From contig CAWHMD010000008.1 of the NCBI GenBank assembly GCA_963830385.1, forward strand, positions 310,001 to 374,000: a stretch of 64,000 nucleotides of DNA. The letters are read 5' to 3'. Of the stretch, positions 1-8,150 are shown piece after piece. The translations under genes were made by a program, and so were the position numbers. The stretch's first letter is position 1. Each line of letters starts with the position of its first letter. Under the pieces are notes generated by a model. It was not told the origin of the DNA and did no database searches. It was given only the letters and a program-made list of their open reading frames with translations. This stretch comes from Bog-532 sp963830385 (lineage in GTDB: Bacteria; Actinomycetota; Actinomycetes; Streptosporangiales; Streptosporangiaceae).

Positions 1-885
1 TTCGGGCAGACGGTCGCGCTCAACGTGGCGGTGGCGGCCGGCGCCTGCCTTACCCTGCTGCCGCGGTTCGACGCCGAGCACGCCCTGCAGATCATCGCGG
101 GCCACGGGGTCACCGTCTTCGAGGGCGTGCCGACGATGTACGTGGCCCTGCTGCACCGGCCTGACCGGGCCGACTACGACGTGTCCGCCCTGCGGATGTG
201 CATCTCCGGCGGCGCGGCCCTGCCGGTCGAGGTGCTGCGCGGCTTCGAGGCGGCCTACGGCGTCCCCGTGCTGGAGGGCTACGGCCTGTCGGAAACCTCG
301 CCGGTCGCGTCGTTCAACCATCCCGGCCGTGAGCGTAAGCCCGGCTCGATCGGCACCCCGATCCGGGACGTCGAGCTGCGGCTGGTGGACGAGCTCGACC
401 ACGAGGTCCCGCCGGGCGAGGTGGGTGAGATCGTGATCCGCGGGCCGAACGTGATGAAGGGCTACTGGCAGCGTCCCGAGGCTACAGAGGATGCACTGCG
501 GTCTGGCTGGTTCCACACCGGTGATCTGGCCCGGGTGGACGAGGACGGCTACTTCTACATCGTCGACCGGAAGAAAGAGCTGATCATCCGCGGTGGTTAC
601 AACGTCTACCCGCGGGAGATCGAAGAGGTGCTCTACGAGCACCCGGCGGTCGCCGAGGCGGCCGTGATCGGCGTGCCCCACCCGTCCCTCGGGGAGGAGG
701 TCGCGGCCGCGGTGGCGCTCAAGCCGGGTGCTGACGTCAGCGCCGAGGACCTCCGTGCCTACGTCAAGGGCCAGGTCGCGGCCTACAAGTACCCGCGCCA
801 CCTGTGGCTGGTGGACGAACTGCCCAAGGGCGCGACCGGCAAGGTGCAAAAACGGGACATCGTCATACCGGCCGGCCTTGTGTAA
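1..885 (+). CDS. Acyl-CoA synthetase (AMP-binding), 3' part only
   Basis: C-terminal 294 residues of an ANL-superfamily acyl-CoA ligase; the frame is open from base 1, so the N-terminal half with the P-loop-like TSGTTG motif lies outside the window. Visible family motifs in order: GYGLSETSPV (adenylate binding), GWFHTGDLARVDEDGYF (ribose-binding Asp), DRKKELIIRGGYNVYPREIE (hinge), and PKGATGKVQKRD with the C-terminal catalytic Lys. It would activate a fatty or other carboxylic acid to its CoA thioester via an acyl-adenylate; chain length cannot be judged. The next gene starts about 10 bases after its stop and is probably cotranscribed. Confidence 0.9.
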   Translation, partial: FGQTVALNVAVAAGACLTLLPRFDAEHALQIIAGHGVTVFEGVPTMYVALLHRPDRADYDVSALRMCISGGAALPVEVLRGFEAAYGVPVLEGYGLSETSPVASFNHPGRERKPGSIGTPIRDVELRLVDELDHEVPPGEVGEIVIRGPNVMKGYWQRPEATEDALRSGWFHTGDLARVDEDGYFYIVDRKKELIIRGGYNVYPREIEEVLYEHPAVAEAAVIGVPHPSLGEEVAAAVALKPGADVSAEDLRAYVKGQVAAYKYPRHLWLVDELPKGATGKVQKRDIVIPAGLV

Positions 886-895
886 CAATCCGCTG

Positions 896-2149
896 GTGGA
901 CACCGACGTCGCTGCGGTCACCGAGCTGGTGGCAGGAATCGCGGCGGCGGTCAGCCGCCGGGCATCGATGGTGTCCGCCGACGTCTACGAGGTGATCCTG
1001 CGGGACATCCCGGAGCTGCGCAACGACAAGACGCTGCTCGACCTGCTGACCTCCAGCGTGGACAGCAACATCGGCACCTGCCTGCAGGTACTCCGGCACC
1101 AGATCGGGCTGAGCACCGTGCAGGCACCGCCGGCGGCGCTGGAGTACGCCCGTCGGCACGCCCAGCGGGGCACCTCGCTGCCGGCACTGATCCGGTCCTA
1201 CCGTCTGGGGCACACGGTCTTCGCCGACTGGGTGTTCGCCGAACTGCCCCGGCAGACCAGCGACGCCGACCTGATCACCGCGGCCACGCTGAGCATGGCC
1301 AAGACCATTGCCGGCTACATCGACCAGACCTCCGAGGAGGTCGTCGCCGCCTACACCAGCGAACGGGAGCACTGGCTGCGCAAACGCAGCGCTGCGCGGG
1401 CTGCACGGGTCCGGGCCCTGCTGGCGGGGGAGCGGGCCAGCGTGAGCGCGACCGAGGCCACCCTCGGCTACCGGTTGCGCCAGTACCACGTGGGGCTGGT
1501 GTGCTGGGCGGGCGAGACGACGGCCGCGGTCGACAACATCACCCGCCTCGAGCACGCGACCAGCCTCGTCGCCGAGAAGATCGCCGGCCCGGGCGAGCCG
1601 CTGTTCCTGCCACGCGACGAGTTCAGCGCCTGGGCCTGGCTGGCGCTGGGGATCCGGGACCGGTTCGACGTCGCCGGCGCGGCCGCCGACGACGTGGACG
1701 GCGACCTGCACTTCGCCTTCGGGGACGCGGCCCGCGGCATCGACGGATTCTGCCTGACCCACGAGCAGGCTCTGGCCGCGCAGTCGGTCGCGCTGGCGGC
1801 GGCCCCGGTCGCGCCCCGGGTGGTGACGTTCGGGGAGGTCGCGCCGGTGGCGATGATGCTCGGCACACCGGAGCTGCTGCGGGCCTGGGTACTGAGCACG
1901 CTGGCGGGGCTGGCCGCCGACGACGAGCATCACGCCCGGCTGCGTGACACGCTGCTGGTCTTCCTGCGGACCGGGGGCAGCTACAAGGCCACCGCCGAGC
2001 AGCTGGTGCTGCACAAGAACACCGTGCAGTACCGCATCCGCAAGGCCGAGGAGAGCCTGGGCCGCCCGGCCGCCGAGCACCGCGACGACGTGGAGCTGGC
2101 GCTGCGCGTCAGCCGCTGGCTCGGCTCGTCGGTCCTGCAGCGGTCGTGA
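896..2149 (+). CDS. PucR/CdaR-family transcriptional regulator
   Basis: 417 residues. The N-terminal part resembles the RsbRD_N-type domain found in actinobacterial PucR proteins, the centre a degenerate GGDEF-like region, and the last ~60 residues carry the PucR helix-turn-helix: a TGGSYKATAEQLVLHKNTVQ motif followed by YRIRKAEE. I chose the GTG at 896, 11 bases after the upstream stop, because in-frame sequence further upstream is only the acyl-CoA synthetase gene read out of frame. No good Shine-Dalgarno is visible, consistent with coupling to the ligase. Such regulators often control lipid or aromatic metabolism; the target here is unknown, the ligase being the obvious candidate. Confidence 0.85.
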   Translation: MDTDVAAVTELVAGIAAAVSRRASMVSADVYEVILRDIPELRNDKTLLDLLTSSVDSNIGTCLQVLRHQIGLSTVQAPPAALEYARRHAQRGTSLPALIRSYRLGHTVFADWVFAELPRQTSDADLITAATLSMAKTIAGYIDQTSEEVVAAYTSEREHWLRKRSAARAARVRALLAGERASVSATEATLGYRLRQYHVGLVCWAGETTAAVDNITRLEHATSLVAEKIAGPGEPLFLPRDEFSAWAWLALGIRDRFDVAGAAADDVDGDLHFAFGDAARGIDGFCLTHEQALAAQSVALAAAPVAPRVVTFGEVAPVAMMLGTPELLRAWVLSTLAGLAADDEHHARLRDTLLVFLRTGGSYKATAEQLVLHKNTVQYRIRKAEESLGRPAAEHRDDVELALRVSRWLGSSVLQRS

Positions 2150-2183
2150 CCAGGACCGGGACCGGGACCGGTCTGCGGCGTCC

Positions 2184-3122
2184 TCACGCCAGCAGCACCG
2201 CCCAGTCGCCGGCCGACACGGTGCCGGTCTGCGGCCGGCCGGTGGCCTTCTGGAATCGCAGCACCGCCTCCCGGGTGGGCTCGGTGTACTGACCGCTGGC
2301 CCAGGGCGCGTTCTGATCGGTGACGCCGGGGACGTAACCCTTGCGGATCAGGGCCTGCTCGATCAGCCGGATCGAGGGCCGGTCGGCCGGGCGGAAGCCG
2401 CCGTGCGAGGCGTTGGGCCCGGTGATCAGCCCGAAGTAGTTTCCGGCGGGCAGCGGCCACGGCGGGACCTGGCCGGGATGCGGTGAGGCAGCCGGGCTGC
2501 CCTGGCTGGCCTGCCGCAGCTTGTCCAGCACGCCGGCGTAGGCCCAGTCCAGGTCGGCCTGCTCGCCGCCGATGGTGATCATCGCGTTGTTGTACTGGTA
2601 GAAGTGCGGCCAGCCCTGAGCGACTTCGGCATTGGTGGGCGACGCGCCGCACAGCCACAGCCAGCTGGCGTGCCCGCCCGCCCTGGCGGCCGTGATGAAG
2701 TCCCGGAAACCGTAGGCGCCGGTGCGGGCCTTACCGACGACCGAGGCCGCTCCGTCCAGGTACTTCATGGCCGTGGTGGCGGAGATGTGATTGTCGGCCA
2801 GCCACCCGTCCGCGCAGAAGAAGATCGGCAGGTGGCCCGGATAGCCGATGGAGTTGGCGTCGTGCAGCGCCCGCTCGGCCATCGCGACCCCGCCCGCGTA
2901 TCCGCCCGCCGGGTCGTTGGTCGCGTTCTCGGCCACCAGCAGCACCAGCCGCCCAGCCCTGACGTGCGCCTGGTAGGCACCCGGGTAGTGGGAGATGCAC
3001 TTGGGGTTGCCCGGGTAGCCGATGTACCGGATCAGGAACCGGATGTCGTACTTCTTGAACGCATTCAGCTGAGCCGGTGTCAGCTCGCTCGCGGAGTAGT
3101 CCGCGCCATAGGTGACGGCCAT
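2184..3122 (-). CDS. DUF1906 glycoside-hydrolase-like protein with peptidoglycan-binding domain
   Basis: 312 residues. Residues ~1-210 match the DUF1906 (Rv2525c-like) TIM-barrel family: it begins with TYGADYS, and has IRFLIRYIGYPGNPK and DLDWAY segments typical of the fold. Residues ~235-312 form a PG_binding_1-like domain (RPSIRLIEQALIRKGYVPG, TREAVLRFQKATG). The start at 3122 is preceded by GAGGGGGGACG; the longer upstream reading lacks homology and is rejected. No signal peptide is evident although the domains imply action on the cell wall. It is divergent from the small membrane protein at 3284 with an inverted repeat between them. Confidence 0.82.
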   Translation of the reverse strand: MAVTYGADYSASELTPAQLNAFKKYDIRFLIRYIGYPGNPKCISHYPGAYQAHVRAGRLVLLVAENATNDPAGGYAGGVAMAERALHDANSIGYPGHLPIFFCADGWLADNHISATTAMKYLDGAASVVGKARTGAYGFRDFITAARAGGHASWLWLCGASPTNAEVAQGWPHFYQYNNAMITIGGEQADLDWAYAGVLDKLRQASQGSPAASPHPGQVPPWPLPAGNYFGLITGPNASHGGFRPADRPSIRLIEQALIRKGYVPGVTDQNAPWASGQYTEPTREAVLRFQKATGRPQTGTVSAGDWAVLLA

Positions 3123-3197
3123 CGTCCCCCCTCGATGACAGCGGGCCGACCGGCCCGCGACGTGGTTGTGCCCGGTCGGAGGGCAGCCTGCGCGCAG

Positions 3198-3224
3198 CTG
3201 ATACACCCGCGGGCGATGTATCAG
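3198..3224. promoter_or_regulatory. Inverted repeat in divergent promoter region
   Basis: Perfect 8-bp arms CTGATACA and TGTATCAG separated by 11 bases, lying between the divergent genes starting at 3122 and 3284. The size and position suit an operator for a dimeric repressor; no cognate regulator is adjacent. Confidence 0.5.
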
Positions 3225-3283
3225 AATGCGGGGCCGCGCCTCCGTCTCATTGACAGCAGTGAGCACCGGCAAGGGGGACCGCC

Positions 3284-3748
3284 ATGGCCGCGCCAAGCAC
3301 CTCGTCATCGATTCCGCCAGCGGTTGCGCCAGCGGGCGCGGATGATAACCCGCTGCCGCTGCCGCTGCCGTCGGGCGCCGCCGGCCTGCTGGGCGGGCTG
3401 GCCGTGCTCACGGGGGCGGTCATCGGCCTGATCACCAGCTTCAACGCCGTGCACTGGACTTCGGCGCAGACCACGCTGGTGGCGACCGAGATCGCGGCGT
3501 TCTGGGCGCTGGCCGCCGCGGTCACCGCGCACCTGTGGCCGCGGACCAAGCAGCAGCCGGTCGCGGTCGCGGGGACGGTCACCGCTTTTGTGTCGGCGAC
3601 GATCTCGCTGGGCATCGGCTTCGCCTGGTGGCAGCTCACCCAGTCGCAGAACGCCTCGCTGATCGGCCTGGTCACGGCGATCGTGGCGGTGGCCACCGCC
3701 CTCGCCGCCCGCAGCCGGGTCACCGCGCGCACCACGCCACCCCGCTGA
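3284..3748 (+). CDS. Small membrane protein, unknown function
   Basis: 154 residues. A Pro/Ala-rich N-terminus (~30 residues) is followed by four hydrophobic segments: about residues 32-54, 60-85, 92-115 and 122-142. The start is supported by AAGGGGGACC just upstream. No enzymatic motif is recognised. The gene is followed by a ~100-base spacer and then the two-component system; on the other side it is divergent from the DUF1906 gene. Confidence 0.7.
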   Translation: MAAPSTSSSIPPAVAPAGADDNPLPLPLPSGAAGLLGGLAVLTGAVIGLITSFNAVHWTSAQTTLVATEIAAFWALAAAVTAHLWPRTKQQPVAVAGTVTAFVSATISLGIGFAWWQLTQSQNASLIGLVTAIVAVATALAARSRVTARTTPPR

Positions 3749-3813
3749 GCCCCGCTGCGCCCCGCTGAGGGAAGGCGCCTGCTCAGCCCCGCATTTTCCG
3801 TCGGCCACATTGT

Positions 3814-3832
3814 TACTACGAATCTTGTAGTT
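3814..3832. promoter_or_regulatory. BlaI/MecI-type operator-like palindrome upstream of response regulator
   Basis: TACTAC-N7-GTAGTT. The core ACTAC-N7-GTAGT has the same half-sites and spacing as the two operators around the BlaI-family gene at 40868-41296 (39807-39825 and 41333-41351). It ends 16 bases before the ATG at 3849, so a bound repressor would block the promoter of the two-component operon. Confidence 0.55.
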
Positions 3833-3848
3833 GAACTATCGTGGGCGC

Positions 3849-4541
3849 ATGACGCTGCCTGTTTCGGCTCGTCCCGGGGCCGGCCCGGGGACGACCAAGG
3901 TGCTGGTGGTGGAGGACGATCCCGGGGTGGCGGCCCAGCTGGTGCGGGCGCTGACCCGCGGCGGTTACGCGGTCGACCAGGTCAGCACCGGCGCCGCCGC
4001 GCTGAACCGGGGCCATCCTGACGTGGTGCTGCTGGACCTCGGGCTGCCCGACACCGACGGCGTTCACGTGTGCCGCCAGCTGCGGCAGCGGTCGCAGGCG
4101 GCGATCATCGTCGTCACCGCCTACGGGGAGGAATCGGACCGGGTCAGCGCGCTGGACGCGGGCGCCGACGACTACCTGGTCAAGCCGTTCGGGCTGAACG
4201 AGCTGCTGGCACGGATCCGGGCCGTGCTGCGGCGGATCCGCCCCGAGGGCGACGTGATCCGGCACGGCCCGCTCACGGTCGACCTGCGGACCCGCAAGGT
4301 GCTGGTGAACGGCGCGGAGGTGGCGCTGACACCGAAGGAGTTCGACATCCTGGAGTGCCTGGCCGCCGATCCCGGCCGGGTCCAGAGCCGGACCGACATC
4401 CTCGAAGCGGCCTGGGACGCGAACTGGTACGGCCCGACCAAGGTGCTGGACGTGCACATGACGTCGCTGCGCCGCAAGCTCGGGGTGCCCGGCCTGATCG
4501 AGACCGTGTACGGTCACGGATTTCGCCTCGCCGAGCGCTGA
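3849..4541 (+). CDS. OmpR/PhoB-type response regulator
   Basis: 230 residues. Receiver domain ~17-128 with the acidic patch VVEDD, phospho-acceptor Asp ~63 in VLLDLGLPD and Lys in DDYLVKPF; winged-helix output domain ~140-228 with TPKEFDILECLA and DVHMTSLRRKLG. ATG 3849 is preferred over an in-frame TTG at 3831, which lies inside the operator-like palindrome. Its stop overlaps the ATG of the kinase gene (TGATG), so the two are translationally coupled. Candidate targets are the 11-bp-repeat promoters at ~5910 and ~10249. Confidence 0.93.
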   Translation: MTLPVSARPGAGPGTTKVLVVEDDPGVAAQLVRALTRGGYAVDQVSTGAAALNRGHPDVVLLDLGLPDTDGVHVCRQLRQRSQAAIIVVTAYGEESDRVSALDAGADDYLVKPFGLNELLARIRAVLRRIRPEGDVIRHGPLTVDLRTRKVLVNGAEVALTPKEFDILECLAADPGRVQSRTDILEAAWDANWYGPTKVLDVHMTSLRRKLGVPGLIETVYGHGFRLAER

Positions 4542-5923
4542 TGGCCCGCCGGATCGCCATCGCGGTGCTGGCCCTGATCACGGTGCTGCTGGCGGTGGTG
4601 GCGATCCCGCTCGGCCTGCTGATCTCGGCTCAGGAACGCTCCGATTTCCGGGCGGGCACGGCGACCGCCGCGACGACGGTGGCCAACGTGGCCGAGGAAC
4701 GCCTGGACGGCGGCAGCCATGGATCCGCGCTGAGCCGTTCGATCCGTGCCCTGGGCCTGCAGGGTGACGAGGTGGCCGTCTACGACGCGGCGGGCCAGCG
4801 GATCGCCGGGACCGTCCACCGGCCGGTGGTGGCCCGTTCCCTCCGGCCCCCGGTCCGCGCCCAGCTCAGCTACGCATCCACGGGCCGGCTGGTCGTGCTG
4901 GTACCGGTGGTACCGGACAGCGGCAGCGGCTCGGTCGGCACGGTGGCGCTGGCCCGGCCGACGCTGGGCCTGAGCCACCGGATCGTGGCCTTGTGGTCGC
5001 TGATCGCCGGGGTGGCGGCGGCCGGGCTGGCGGCCGCCGCGGTGGTGGCGATCGGGCTGGCCCGCTGGCTCAGCCGGCCGATAGCCACGCTGGCCGACGG
5101 GGCCCGGCGGCTGGGGGAGGGAGAGCTGGGCACCCGGACCCGGGTTGGCGCCGGCCCGCCCGAGGCCCAGCGTCTGTCGGCCGCGTTCGACACGATGGCG
5201 GCGCGCATCGAGACGCTCGTCCGCGGCCACCAGGCGCTCATGGCGGACGTGTCGCATCAGGTCCGTACGCCGCTGGCCGCGCTCCGGCTGCGGCTGGACC
5301 TGCTGGCGCAGGACGCCGACGAGGTGACCGCCGCCGAACTGGCCGGGGCGCAGGAGGAGATCGCCCGGCTGGCCCGGATGACCAACGGGCTGCTGGCGGT
5401 GGCCCGGGCGGAGAACAGCACCGTCCGGCCGCGGCCGGTCGACGTGACCGCGATCGCCCGGGACCGGGTGCTGACCTGGGACCCGGTCGCCACCGAGCGC
5501 GGCGTCCGGCTGACCCTGGCCACCCGCGGGCCGGCCCCGGCCCGGCTGGGTGAGGACCACCTGGCCCAGATCCTCGACAACCTGCTGGCCAACGCGCTGG
5601 ATGCGCTCGGCTCGGGTGGCACCGTGACCGTTCTGACTCGCGTGGCCGGGACGCGGGTGCAGGTCGTGGTGCGCGACGACGGTCCCGGCATGAGCGAGGC
5701 GCAGCAGCAGGCCGCATTCCGCCGCTTCACCACCGGCGGCGGCGGGGCCGGTCTCGGGCTGGCCATCGTCGACCGGCTGGCTACAGCTAACGGTGGCACG
5801 GTGGCTCTGGCCGATACGCCCGGCGGCGGGCTGACCGCCGTCGTCGACCTTCCCCTGATCAGCGGGCCCCCGGCGGGCGAATCGGCCGCAGCCGGGAAAT
5901 CCGGTGAACTTAACCGATCCTGA
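4541..5923 (+). CDS. Sensor histidine kinase, partner of the OmpR-type regulator
   Basis: 460 residues. TM1 ~6-27, an extracytoplasmic sensor loop of ~115 residues, TM2 ~147-170, HAMP, HisKA with phospho-accepting His ~238 in DVSHQVRTPLAALR, and HATPase_c with N-box NLLANALDAL, G1 DDGPGMSE and G2 GGGGAGLGLAIVDRLA. It starts at ATG 4541 overlapping the regulator stop. The sensor loop has no recognised ligand motif. Its last codons overlap the box array that begins at 5910 and probably serves the next gene. Confidence 0.92.
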   Translation: MARRIAIAVLALITVLLAVVAIPLGLLISAQERSDFRAGTATAATTVANVAEERLDGGSHGSALSRSIRALGLQGDEVAVYDAAGQRIAGTVHRPVVARSLRPPVRAQLSYASTGRLVVLVPVVPDSGSGSVGTVALARPTLGLSHRIVALWSLIAGVAAAGLAAAAVVAIGLARWLSRPIATLADGARRLGEGELGTRTRVGAGPPEAQRLSAAFDTMAARIETLVRGHQALMADVSHQVRTPLAALRLRLDLLAQDADEVTAAELAGAQEEIARLARMTNGLLAVARAENSTVRPRPVDVTAIARDRVLTWDPVATERGVRLTLATRGPAPARLGEDHLAQILDNLLANALDALGSGGTVTVLTRVAGTRVQVVVRDDGPGMSEAQQQAAFRRFTTGGGGAGLGLAIVDRLATANGGTVALADTPGGGLTAVVDLPLISGPPAGESAAAGKSGELNRS

Positions 5924-5937
5924 ACCGTCCTTGAACA
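5910..5937 (+). promoter_or_regulatory. 11-bp direct-repeat box array (OmpR/PhoP-like), site A
   Basis: Units TTAAC, TGAAC and TGAAC start at 5910, 5921 and 5932, exactly 11 bp apart. On the other strand these read GTTCA/GTTAA, resembling the GTTCACC direct-repeat units of actinobacterial PHO boxes, a general layout for OmpR-class regulators. About 30 bases downstream the sequence GCTGC...GCA..CTGGT...ATG is shared with site B at 10249. Confidence 0.6.
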
Positions 5938-6000
5938 GGTCTTTCGGTGCTGCCCCGGCAGCCTGGTCGGTATGCCTCAGACGCGAGACATCACCGCTTC

Positions 6001-7220
6001 GTGACGGCCACCACCGGACACGGACACCGTCGCCGCCCGCCGCGCTCGCTGTCTCCCCGGCGCGGGCGCCGCCATCGGCCAGGGCTACTGCGACGGTTCT
6101 GGGCCCACCGTGCCGTCAAGGTAGTGACCGCCGGGTTCGCGGCCTTGCTGTGCTGGGTGGCCTTTTCCATCGGCCAGACGCTGACCGCGCCCGGCAACAC
6201 GGGCAACACAGCCCGGCTGGCGGAGTGGGCCCGCGACCACTACCTGGGCCCGGTCGTCACGTTTGGCGAGTGGATCTCCTACAACCCGCCGAAGACCGGC
6301 GGCAAGCCGTCGTTCTCGCTGACCGCGCCGTCCGCGCCAGCCGCGAGGCCGGCCGGTGGCAGCAGGCCCCGGACCGGAACATCTGTCTCCCCGGACGTCC
6401 CGGCCCGGCTCAGCTCCCTGGCGGGCACGGCGCTGCCCGGGGAGGGCCAGTGGCGGGTGCTGGCCAGCGTGCACGGCGTGCCTGCCATCTACGGCACCTA
6501 CCTGCGGCCGGACAGCACGCACACCTCCTACGTGGCGGGTTTGGCGTCCATGGACCCCCGGCTGCTGACGTTCCAGCTCCGCCCCGGCCACGAGGACCCC
6601 GGGCCCGCCAACTGGGGGTACGCCCCGTACCTGCCGGCCGGTCGCGGCAGGGGCTGCTGGCCACGTTCAACGGCGGCTTCAAACTTGCCCAGGCCGAAGG
6701 TGGCTTTTATCTGAACGGCATCAGCCGGGGCAAGCTGCTCACCGGCGCTGCGTCGATGGTCTACTACCGCGACGGCAAGGTCGCGGTCGGCGTGTGGGGC
6801 CGTGACGTGCGGATGACCGCACAGGTCCTCGGCGTCCGGCAGAACCTGAAGCTGATAGTCGACCACGGTGCGATCCCCGCCTCGGTGGACCAGAACGTGC
6901 AGAGCCAGTGGGGTGCCACCCTGGGCGGCGGTTACTACGTCTGGCGGTCCGGCATCGGCGTGACCGCGGACGGCCGGATCGTCTACGCCTACGGCCCCGC
7001 CCTGTCGGTGCGGACGCTGGCCGGGCTGCTGCAGCACGCCGGGGCGATCCGGGCCATGGAACTCGACATCAACCCGACCTGGATGTCGTACATGTACTAC
7101 CGGCCCACGCCAAGCGCCGCCGACCCCACCCCGGCGAACCTGCTGCCGACCCAGCAGGAGTCCGCGATGAGGTACTACTCCATCAACAGCCGAGACTTCA
7201 CCGCGGTCTTCGCCCGGTGA
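6001..7220 (+). pseudogene. Phosphodiester glycosidase family protein, interrupted by a frameshift
   Basis: The N-terminal part (6001 to about 6655) is in one frame: a basic start, a TM helix around AVKVVTAGFAALLCWVAFSI, then the beginning of the NAGPA/DUF2233-type domain up to NWGYAPYLPAG. The rest is in another frame from QGLLATFNGGFKLAQ to the stop at 7218-7220, with family motifs FNGGFK, VDHGAIP, VYAYGPALS and the region MELDINP. One missing base near 6645-6660 accounts for the shift. This could be a real inactivation, a programmed shift or a sequencing error. GTG 6001 overlaps the stop of a 10-codon ORF at 5972. The product would be a membrane-anchored, outward-facing protein. Confidence 0.75.
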
Positions 7221-8134
7221 GCGCCCCGTGGCTGCCCGCGCCGCTGTTCTGGCCGCTGACCCTGCTGCGGGCCATGCGCCCGCGCCAGTGGCCGAAGAAC
7301 CTGCTGGTGTTCGCGGCGCCGCTGGCCGGTGACTCACTCGGCCGGGACGATGGGCCTGCCTACGCGCTGGTCGCGGCGGCCGCGTTCTGCGCCGCATCGG
7401 TGGCTGTCTACCTGGTCAACGATGTGCTGGATGCAGATCGGGACCGCCGGCACCCGGTCAAGCGGCACCGGCCGATCGCCACCGGGGACCTCCGCAAGTC
7501 CCACGCGATACTGGTCGCGATCGCCTGCGCGGCCTTCGCGGTGGCCGCCGGGCCAATGTTCCGCGTGCCGCTGCTGGCCGCCATCACGGCTGCCTACCTG
7601 CTCATATCGTTGCTGTACTGCCTGCTGCTCAAGCACCTGCCGGTGCTGGAGCTGCTGTTCGTGGCGTCCGGGTTCATGCTCCGGGTGCTGGGCGGCGCGG
7701 CTGCCACCCACGTGGTCCCGTCGGTCTGGTTCCTGCTCGTGTGCAGCCTCGGTGCGCTGCTCGTGGCCACGGCCAAACGGTTCACCGAGCTGACCGCGCT
7801 CGGCCCGGCGGCGGTTCGTCACCGGCCCGCGATGCGCTGGTACCGGCCCGCCGCGCTGCGGCTGACCCAGCGGCTCACCGCCGCCGCGATGATCATCACC
7901 TACCTCCTCTGGGCAGCCGGCGAGCACGGGACCTGGCTGCGCGGCTGGCACTTGGCGAGCGCGCTACCGCTGGCGGTGGCGCTGGCCCGGTTCGACCGGC
8001 TGACCGCCCGGCCCACCACCCGCCCGGTCGAGGACCTGCTCACCCGCGACGCTGCGATGGCGCTCTCCGAGCTGCTCTGGCTCCTCACGTTCGCCGTCGG
8101 TCTGGTGCAGTTCGGCCAGATATTGATTGATTGA
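7217..8134 (+). CDS. UbiA-family prenyltransferase, decaprenyl-phosphate phosphoribosyltransferase-like
   Basis: 305 residues, polytopic with ~8-9 hydrophobic helices. The first Asp-rich motif NDVLDADRDRRHPVKRHRP, then IATG, is the UbiA signature and resembles the DPPR synthase branch (Rv3806c-like), which transfers phosphoribose from PRPP to decaprenyl phosphate. GTG 7217 overlaps the stop of the preceding gene (GTGA). Immediate DprE1- and DprE2-like neighbours support this step of decaprenyl-phospho-arabinose synthesis at the membrane. The phosphatase that should follow the synthase is not in the window. Confidence 0.85.
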   Translation: MSAPWLPAPLFWPLTLLRAMRPRQWPKNLLVFAAPLAGDSLGRDDGPAYALVAAAAFCAASVAVYLVNDVLDADRDRRHPVKRHRPIATGDLRKSHAILVAIACAAFAVAAGPMFRVPLLAAITAAYLLISLLYCLLLKHLPVLELLFVASGFMLRVLGGAAATHVVPSVWFLLVCSLGALLVATAKRFTELTALGPAAVRHRPAMRWYRPAALRLTQRLTAAAMIITYLLWAAGEHGTWLRGWHLASALPLAVALARFDRLTARPTTRPVEDLLTRDAAMALSELLWLLTFAVGLVQFGQILID

Positions 8135-8150
8135 AAAAGGGAACCAGAAG

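Noticed and set aside
863..2080. 405-residue minus-strand open frame
   Set aside because: Antisense shadow of the PucR gene; Arg/Gly/Pro-rich without any family pattern.
8127..8150. TTG start for the DprE1-like gene
   Set aside because: It lies inside the end of the UbiA-like gene and adds residues without homology; ATG 8151 has a ribosome-binding site.
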